Source of the DNA: JBOHSA01 sp050732995
GTDB taxonomy: Bacteria; Gemmatimonadota; Gemmatimonadetes; Gemmatimonadales; GWC2-71-9
Direction of reading: 5' to 3'
DNA: 19,156 nt
Assembly: GCA_050732995.1 (NCBI GenBank)
Contig: JBOHSA010000172.1
Span: 1 to 19,156 of the forward strand
Shown: positions 15,074-19,156 of the stretch, piece after piece
Layout of the letters: each line of letters begins with the position of its first letter
Numbering within the stretch: position 1 is the stretch's first letter
The notes under the pieces: generated by a model
Seen by the model: only the letters and a program-made list of their open reading frames with translations
What the model was told of the DNA's origin: nothing
The model's database searches: none
Translations under genes and position numbers: made by a program

Positions 15074-15388
15074 CTAACGTGAAAGGAGCCAGCGTATCGT
15101 GCTGATCCGACCGGTGCCGCGGCCGGCGTTGATCCGGGCCATGATCTCCGGTGTCATCAGCTGCAATTCGGTCATCCAGGCGCTGGTCGCGACCCGGACG
15201 AACAGCGTCCCGTCCGGCGCGACGCTTTCGGGCTGGGTCACCGCGGCGATCTGAGCGCCCACTAGGCGCGGCCAGTCGGGAACCACCTGCGCCTGCCCCA
15301 GCCGGCGCGCCAGCCCCGACTTCGCCAGGTAGCTCTGGAGCGCCTCGCCTACGGACTGGGGGCGGCCCGCGCGCCGCGACTTCTTCAC
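15074..15388 (-). CDS. dciA: DciA (DUF721), replicative helicase loader/operator
   Basis: This 104-residue protein matches the DUF721/DciA pattern: a basic N-terminus (KKSRRAGRPQS), a helical segment (ALQSYLAKSGLARRLGQAQVVPDWPRLVG), then GTLFVRVATSAWMTELQLM. In bacteria lacking DnaC or DnaI, DciA interacts with DnaB and helps load it onto DNA. Placement directly before gyrB is a recurring arrangement for this family, though here dnaA, dnaN and recF are not in view. The start is GTG 15388; the reading fits the family length, and no ATG gives a better N-terminus. It is the first gene of dciA-gyrB-small membrane protein, behind a leader of about 100 nt with a long palindrome. The family match is by pattern recognition. 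Confidence 0.85.
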   Translation of the reverse strand: MKKSRRAGRPQSVGEALQSYLAKSGLARRLGQAQVVPDWPRLVGAQIAAVTQPESVAPDGTLFVRVATSAWMTELQLMTPEIMARINAGRGTGRISTIRWLLSR

Positions 15389-15432
15389 GTCCTATCCCGC
15401 CTCTCGCCGGGCCTCACGGGAGCCACCTGGCA

Positions 15433-15462
15433 GACGCGCCACAGGACGTCCCGTGGCGCGTC
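15433..15462. repeat. Near-perfect 30-bp palindrome in the dciA-gyrB leader
   Basis: Arms GACGCGCCAC (15433-15442) and GTGGCGCGTC (15453-15462) are exact inverted repeats. The core GGACGTCC (15444-15451) is itself palindromic. Only the A/C pair at 15443/15452 breaks the symmetry. It lies about 28 nt after the predicted start of transcription and 45 nt before the dciA start. It could be a protein-binding operator or, in RNA, a very stable hairpin. It lacks a T-tract. Confidence 0.8.
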
Positions 15463-15496
15463 GCGGTCCCCGCGAGAGCACTCAGACAGCCCTCTG

Positions 15497-15525
15497 AAAA
15501 TACCCAGAAGTTATTGTCAGGTCAA
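15497..15525 (-). promoter_or_regulatory. Sigma70-type promoter of dciA-gyrB
   Basis: On the minus strand TTGACC (15525-15520) and TATTTT (15502-15497) are separated by exactly 17 bp. This predicts a start of transcription near 15490 and a leader of about 100 nt. The segment is locally AT-rich in a very GC-rich region. It is the most consensus-like promoter in the window, as expected for an essential operon. Confidence 0.7.
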
Positions 15526-15539
15526 GACTTACTTAAGTC
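15526..15539. promoter_or_regulatory. Operator-like dyad abutting the dciA-gyrB -35
   Basis: GACTTA (15526-15531) and TAAGTC (15534-15539) are perfect inverted arms around CT. With one extra G, the symmetry extends through CAA and TTG into the -35 element. A dyad in this place would suit a repressor or activator site. No protein is identified. Confidence 0.4.
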
Positions 15540-15546
15540 GTTGGAG

Positions 15547-15903
15547 TCACGGAATCACCGTCACATTGTCCCCAATCGCGTGGGATAAACCGGGTAAATC
15601 TCGCGCCCGAAGCGTCACCTCCAGCCGGGTACCGGGGGCGTGGCCCGCCTGGATCGGCATGCGGAACCGGGCGCTGTAAACGCGGTCGAGCGAGGCGTCC
15701 TGGGCCAGGGTGCTGGCGTCCACCGTGAGCCACACGGAATCGATGCCGTCGGAATCTTCGACCCGGAGATCGCCCGTGAGGGTGTCGGGGGAACGCACCG
15801 TCGCGCGGTCGAGGATCAGCGTGAGCATCGGGGGCCCGGGGCGCTCCCGCTCCTCGACGCAGGCGACGAGGTAGGCGGCCACCAGGCCACCCACCAGGAT
15901 CAG
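15547..15903 (-). CDS. Small Ig-like lipoprotein, start uncertain (CTG or GTG)
   Basis: The frame ends at TGA 15549-15547 and encodes a short hydrophobic leader with lipobox LVAC (Cys at residue 15 from CTG 15903). A mature part of about 100 residues of beta-rich sequence follows (TVRSPDTLTGDLRVEDSDGIDSVWLTVDAS, GTRLEVTLRARDLPG). It looks like one Ig/CARDB-like sandwich anchored to a membrane. The CTG at 15903 overlaps the enoyl-CoA hydratase stop as CTGA. The first conventional codon is GTG 15894, which shortens the leader to 11 residues before Cys with no basic residue. A more typical lipoprotein leader (RRPLILVGG) lies just upstream but has no legal start codon. I do not recognise a specific family; a secreted binding or structural role is only an inference. 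Confidence 0.6.
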   Translation of the reverse strand: MILVGGLVAAYLVACVEERERPGPPMLTLILDRATVRSPDTLTGDLRVEDSDGIDSVWLTVDASTLAQDASLDRVYSARFRMPIQAGHAPGTRLEVTLRARDLPGLSHAIGDNVTVIP

Positions 15904-16682
15904 CGGCCGGCGAACTTCGCCACCCGTTTCACCAGGAATGCCGTCAGCCCTTCCTTCATGTCCTGGCTCGACGCGAGGAGCCCGAACAGGTTGGCCTCGA
16001 GCCGCGACCCGTCGTCGAGCGTCATGTCCAGGCCCTGATCCACGGCCTCGATGGCCAGGCGAATGGCCAACGGGCCCATCGCGAGAATGGTCCGCAGCAG
16101 CTGTTCGGTTTCGGCGAGGAGCTGGTCGGCCGGCACGACCTTGGTGACGAGCCCGATCCGGAAGGCCTCTTGGGCGTCGATCGTCTCTCCGGTGAGAATC
16201 AGCTGGAGGGCGCGGCCCTTCCCGACCAGGCGCGGGAGGCGCTGCGTGCCCGCATAGCCCGGGATGATCCCGAGCTTCACCTCGGGCTGGCCGAATTTGG
16301 CCGACTCGCTGGCGACGCGCGCGTGGCACGCCATCGCCAACTCGCACCCGCCGCCCAGCGCGAACCCGTTCACCGCGGCTAGGACAGGCTTGCCGCAGGT
16401 CTCGAGGCGCCGCAGGATCGCCTGACCGCGCAGCGCCCGCGCCTTGCCGTCGAACGGCCCCTGCTTGGCCAGATCGCCGATGTCCGCGCCGGCGACGAAG
16501 GCCTTCGGACCGGCCCCGGTCAGGATGGCGCCCCGGATCTCGGCGGTGGTGGCGATCCGCTCGATCGCGTCCCGCAGGTCCTCCATCACCTGGTCGTTGA
16601 GCGCGTTCAGCTTGTCGGGGCGGTTGACGGTCACGAACGCGACGCCGTCGCGAACGTCGAATAGCAGAGTGGCGTAGGTCAT
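15900..16682 (-). CDS. Enoyl-CoA hydratase/isomerase (crotonase family)
   Basis: This 260-residue cytoplasmic protein has the crotonase fold. The CoA/oxyanion segment AFVAGADIGDL is at about 61-71, followed by NGFALGGGCELAMAC and GQPEVKLGIIPGYAGTQRLPR. Both catalytic glutamates of true enoyl-CoA hydratases are in place (E114 and E134, equivalent to E144 and E164 of the rat enzyme). It should therefore hydrate trans-2-enoyl-CoA in beta-oxidation or a related acyl-CoA pathway. The chain-length preference is unknown. The start is ATG 16682; an upstream extension to 16733 would run into the divergent mtnA start. A TAAGAT element ends 7 nt before this ATG, consistent with a leaderless mRNA. It is followed by the lipoprotein frame through a CTGA overlap, with no obvious functional link. 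Confidence 0.92.
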   Translation of the reverse strand: MTYATLLFDVRDGVAFVTVNRPDKLNALNDQVMEDLRDAIERIATTAEIRGAILTGAGPKAFVAGADIGDLAKQGPFDGKARALRGQAILRRLETCGKPVLAAVNGFALGGGCELAMACHARVASESAKFGQPEVKLGIIPGYAGTQRLPRLVGKGRALQLILTGETIDAQEAFRIGLVTKVVPADQLLAETEQLLRTILAMGPLAIRLAIEAVDQGLDMTLDDGSRLEANLFGLLASSQDMKEGLTAFLVKRVAKFAGR

Positions 16683-16689
16683 GGCTGGA

Positions 16690-16695
16690 ATCTTA
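16690..16695 (-). promoter_or_regulatory. -10-like element for the enoyl-CoA hydratase gene
   Basis: On the minus strand TAAGAT is followed by seven bases and the ATG at 16682. This matches the spacing of the other leaderless-type starts in the window. No ribosome-binding site lies in the gap and no clear -35 is seen. Confidence 0.35.
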
Positions 16696-16703
16696 TCGAG
16701 CGT

Positions 16704-16709
16704 TAGCTT
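16704..16709 (+). promoter_or_regulatory. -10-like TAGCTT for mtnA-glpK
   Basis: TAGCTT ends 7 nt before the mtnA ATG at 16717. The same hexamer and spacing occur before the phosphoribosyltransferase and M24 genes. The ATG position is independently supported by MtnA residue numbering, which makes this the strongest of the leaderless-type examples. Confidence 0.45.
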
Positions 16710-16716
16710 CTTGGCC

Positions 16717-17748
16717 ATGGCCGTCCAAGCCATCGCCTGGTCGCCTTCGGGCGCGGTGCGGATCGTCGACCAGCGCGCGCTCCCCGACGACTACGTCACG
16801 CGCGACTTGGAAACGGCCGAGGCGGTGGCGGCGGCCATCACGGCGCTGCAGCTCCGGGGCGCACCGCTGATTGGGATCGCCGCCGCGATGGGGCTCGCGG
16901 TGGGCCTGCGGGACCGGCGGGCGGCCCCGCGCGACGCGTTCCTCGCGCGACTCGAAGAGCTGGTGGTCTTGCTCGCGGCGACGCGCCCGACGGGGGTGAA
17001 CCTGCGCTGGGCCCTGGATCGCATGCGCCGGGCCGCGCGGGAGGTCGCGGAGGCCGGGAGCGACAGCGGCGCGATCTGGGAGCGGCTGCGCGCCGAGGCC
17101 ACCGCGATCTGGGAGGAGGACCGCGCGATGTGCCGACGGATCGGCGAGCACGGGTTGTCGCTCCTGCCCGACGGGGCGAAGGTCTTGACCCACTGTAATG
17201 CCGGGGCGCTCGCGACCGGCGGCATCGGGACCGCGCTCGCGCCGATTTACCTCGCCCACGAGGCCGGCCGGCAGGTCCAGGTATTCGTGGGCGAAACCCG
17301 GCCCGTGCTCCAGGGCGCGCGCCTGACCGCCTGGGAGCTCACGCACGCCGGCGTGCCGTGCACCGTGCTCGCCGACGCGGCGGCCGGCGCGCTCATGCGC
17401 GGCGCGCAAGTGGACCTCGTGCTGGTCGGCGCCGATCGGATCGCGATCAACGGTGATTTCGCGAACAAGATCGGCACGTACGCCCTGGCCGTGCTGGCGC
17501 TGCACCACGGCGTGCCGTTCTATTGCGTCGCCCCGTCCTCGACCTTCGATCCGGCGCTCCCGGATGGGGACGGCATGCCGATCGAACACCGCGCACCCGA
17601 CGAAGTAAAGACGCTCGCCGGTCGGGCGGTCGCTCCCCCGGCGGCCGAGGCCCTCAATCCCGCGTTCGACGTGACCCCGGCACGCTACGTGACCGCGTAT
17701 CTCACCGAGCGCGGCCTCTTGCAGCCGCCGTTCGGACGGAATCGATGA
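16717..17748 (+). CDS. mtnA: Methylthioribose-1-phosphate isomerase
   Basis: This 343-residue enzyme of the methionine salvage pathway converts 5-methylthioribose 1-phosphate to methylthioribulose 1-phosphate. It belongs to the eIF2B-alpha/beta/delta-like fold. Signature blocks are RGAPLIGIAAAMGLAV (48-63), TRPTGVNLRWAL (89-100), LTHCNAGALAT (157-167) and GADRIAINGDFANKIGTYAL (238-257). Starting at ATG 16717, the catalytic pair falls at C160 and D240, the numbering I recall for the B. subtilis enzyme. That argues for this start over the in-frame ATG at 16681. It is coupled to glpK by an ATGA overlap. No other mtn genes are in view, so the rest of the salvage pathway must be elsewhere or incomplete. 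Confidence 0.95.
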   Translation: MAVQAIAWSPSGAVRIVDQRALPDDYVTRDLETAEAVAAAITALQLRGAPLIGIAAAMGLAVGLRDRRAAPRDAFLARLEELVVLLAATRPTGVNLRWALDRMRRAAREVAEAGSDSGAIWERLRAEATAIWEEDRAMCRRIGEHGLSLLPDGAKVLTHCNAGALATGGIGTALAPIYLAHEAGRQVQVFVGETRPVLQGARLTAWELTHAGVPCTVLADAAAGALMRGAQVDLVLVGADRIAINGDFANKIGTYALAVLALHHGVPFYCVAPSSTFDPALPDGDGMPIEHRAPDEVKTLAGRAVAPPAAEALNPAFDVTPARYVTAYLTERGLLQPPFGRNR

Positions 17749-19156
17749 GCGCGGTGCTCGCGATCGACCAGGGCACCACGGGCACCACGGCGCTCGTCGT
17801 GCGCGCGGACGGACGGCTGCTCGGCCGCGGCTACCGCGAGGTCACGCAGCAGTTCCCTGCGCCCGGTCACGTGGAGCACGATGCGGAGGAGATCTTCACT
17901 ATCACGCTGGCGGCGGCGCGAGACGCGCTGCGCCAGGCGGGGGTCGTGCCCGTCGCGCTCGGCATCACGAACCAGCGGGAGACGGTGTGCGTGTGGGAGC
18001 GCGACACCGGCCGTCCGCTCCACCGGGCCATCGTGTGGCAGGATCGCCGCACGGCCGGGCGCTGCGCCCAGCTCGCCAAACAACGGAAGGCCGGTCTCGT
18101 GCGCCGGCGCACCGGCTTGGTGGTCGATCCCTACTTTTCGGCCACGAAGATCGAGTGGCTGCTGGCGCACGTCCCTGGCCTGGAGCGCCGGATGCGCGCG
18201 GGCGAGGCGGTGTTCGGCACGGTGGACACCTGGCTCCTCTTCCGGCTGACGAACGGCCAGGCTTTCGCCACCGACCACACGAACGCCTCGCGCACCATGC
18301 TGTACGACATCGCTCGGCGCGCGTGGGACCCGGATCTTCTCAGGCTGTTCGGCGTGGAGCAGGCGGCGCTGCCCGAGATCCGGGAGTCGAGTGGCGCGTT
18401 CGGCGTGTGTGCGCCGGAGCACCTGGGCACACCGATGCCGGTGACCGGCATGGCCGGCGATCAGCAGGCCGCGTTGTTCGGCCAGGGGGGCTGGGTCGCG
18501 GGGAGCGCGAAGAACACGTACGGCACCGGCGCGTTCCTGCTGCTCAATACGGGGCAGCGGCGGGCCGACTCGACACACGGCCTGGTCGCCACCATCGCCT
18601 GCGGGCCGCGCGGCGAGCCGGTGTTCGCGCTTGAAGGGAGCGTGTTCATCGCGGGCGCGGCGATTCAGTGGCTGCGGGACGGGGTCGGGCTGATCGAGCA
18701 GGCGGCCGACACCGAGCGCCTGGCGCGGACGGTGCCGGACACGGGCGGCGTGGCGTTCGTCCCCGCGTTCGTGGGGCTGGGCGCGCCGCACTGGGAGCCA
18801 CGGGCCCGCGGCACGATCGTCGGCCTCACGCGTGGCACCGGCCGGGCGCACCTCGCGCGCGCGGCGCTGGAAGCGATCGCGTTCAGCACCAAGGACGTCC
18901 TGGAGGCCATGGCCGCCGATGCGCACCTGCGCCTCACGGCGCTCCAGGTGGACGGTGGCGCCGCGGCCAACGACTGGTTGATGCAATTCCAGGCGGACCT
19001 GCTCGGCCTGCCGCTCGAGCGGCCCGATCTGCTCGAAACGACGGCGCTCGGGGCCGCGGGACTGGCGGGGCTCGGCGCCGGCGTCTGGCGCGCCCCGCAG
19101 GAGTTCCTCGCCGGCCGGCGGGTGACGCGGTTCACCCCGGGCGCGGGCGCCGCGGC
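17745..19156 (+). CDS. glpK: Glycerol kinase, 3'-truncated by the window edge
   Basis: Some 470 residues are visible; the family length is about 495-500, so only the last 25-30 are missing. This FGGY-family kinase phosphorylates glycerol to sn-glycerol 3-phosphate with ATP. The N-terminal phosphate loop is IDQGTTGTTALV (7-18), with a GTTGTT variant of the common GTTSSR. Glycerol-binding residues are R78-E79 (TNQRET), Y130 (DPYFSATK) and D239 (GMAGDQQAALFG). NTYGTGAFLL, VDGGAAANDWLMQFQADLL and the FVGLGAPHW block are typical. The start is ATG 17745 inside the mtnA stop (ATGA), implying translational coupling. No glycerol facilitator or glycerol-3-phosphate dehydrogenase is visible, although either could lie beyond the right edge. 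A related FGGY sugar kinase is a less likely alternative. Confidence 0.94.
   Translation, partial: MSAVLAIDQGTTGTTALVVRADGRLLGRGYREVTQQFPAPGHVEHDAEEIFTITLAAARDALRQAGVVPVALGITNQRETVCVWERDTGRPLHRAIVWQDRRTAGRCAQLAKQRKAGLVRRRTGLVVDPYFSATKIEWLLAHVPGLERRMRAGEAVFGTVDTWLLFRLTNGQAFATDHTNASRTMLYDIARRAWDPDLLRLFGVEQAALPEIRESSGAFGVCAPEHLGTPMPVTGMAGDQQAALFGQGGWVAGSAKNTYGTGAFLLLNTGQRRADSTHGLVATIACGPRGEPVFALEGSVFIAGAAIQWLRDGVGLIEQAADTERLARTVPDTGGVAFVPAFVGLGAPHWEPRARGTIVGLTRGTGRAHLARAALEAIAFSTKDVLEAMAADAHLRLTALQVDGGAAANDWLMQFQADLLGLPLERPDLLETTALGAAGLAGLGAGVWRAPQEFLAGRRVTRFTPGAGAA

Noticed and set aside
15433..15462. The 30-bp palindrome as a dif, parS or terminator site
   Set aside because: It lacks the 11-6-11 dif layout, the GTTTCACGTGAAAC-like parS core and a T-tract.
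16681..16716. Upstream ATG (16681) as the mtnA start
   Set aside because: It would overlap the enoyl-CoA hydratase start on the other strand and add 12 non-family residues. Starting at 16717 puts the catalytic Cys and Asp at 160 and 240.
17685..18986. 433-codon minus-strand open frame opposite glpK
   Set aside because: It shadows a well-conserved glycerol kinase and shows no family motifs or start signals.
1..19156. Mobile element, prophage, CRISPR or defence island
   Set aside because: No transposase, integrase, terminal repeats, repeat-spacer pattern or defence-type genes were seen. The genes are housekeeping and the composition is even throughout.

Overview
The window is a gene-dense (about 95% coding), very GC-rich stretch of an ordinary bacterial chromosome. 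No RNA genes, CRISPR arrays, insertion sequences or phage genes were seen. Several traits suggest a Gemmatimonadota-like or similar soil or sediment bacterium: high GC, a DciA (DUF721) gene next to gyrB, a short insert-free GyrB, secreted M24 and RMDN-like TPR proteins, and small Ig-like lipoproteins. This assignment is an inference from gene content only.

Layout from left to right. (1) A TPR gene leaves the left edge on the minus strand. It is divergent from a plus-strand, translationally coupled set: a phosphoribosyltransferase, tldD and tldE. (2) A minus-strand set follows, transcribed right to left: a GAF-domain protein, the NAD-dependent DNA ligase ligA and a V4R-domain protein. (3) A secreted Xaa-Pro-aminopeptidase-like M24 enzyme (plus) is divergent from the GAF gene and convergent with an exported RMDN-like TPR protein (minus). 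The two convergent genes share one CTAG as both stop codons. (4) A pyrimidine-nucleoside phosphorylase (plus) is convergent with a hybrid histidine kinase (minus). (5) The minus-strand replication and topology operon dciA-gyrB is followed by a tiny membrane protein that appears to start at CTG. (6) An enoyl-CoA hydratase and a small lipoprotein (minus) are divergent from mtnA-glpK (plus). glpK runs off the right edge.

Three layers of structure go beyond the gene list. First, six same-strand junctions are 4-nt NTGA start/stop overlaps and together use all four possible start codons (ATG, GTG, TTG, CTG). The two CTG cases reveal or re-start small exported or membrane proteins. Second, several divergent genes carry a TAGCTT or TAnnnT -10-like element only 6-8 nt upstream of the start codon, as expected for leaderless mRNAs. 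mtnA is the best case, because its start is confirmed independently by residue numbering. Third, G-tract-rich purine inserts occur on the coding strand of three unrelated genes (tldE, ligA, deoA). Each encodes a Gly-rich linker or tail, and the ligA insert consists of two 10-base homopolymers just before the BRCT domain.

Regulatory structure is concentrated around gyrB. There is a consensus-like promoter with 17-bp spacing ahead of dciA, a dyad abutting its -35, and a near-perfect 30-bp palindrome in the leader. Downstream, the histidine kinase has its own leader containing a terminator whose 5' arm can alternatively pair with the ribosome-binding site.
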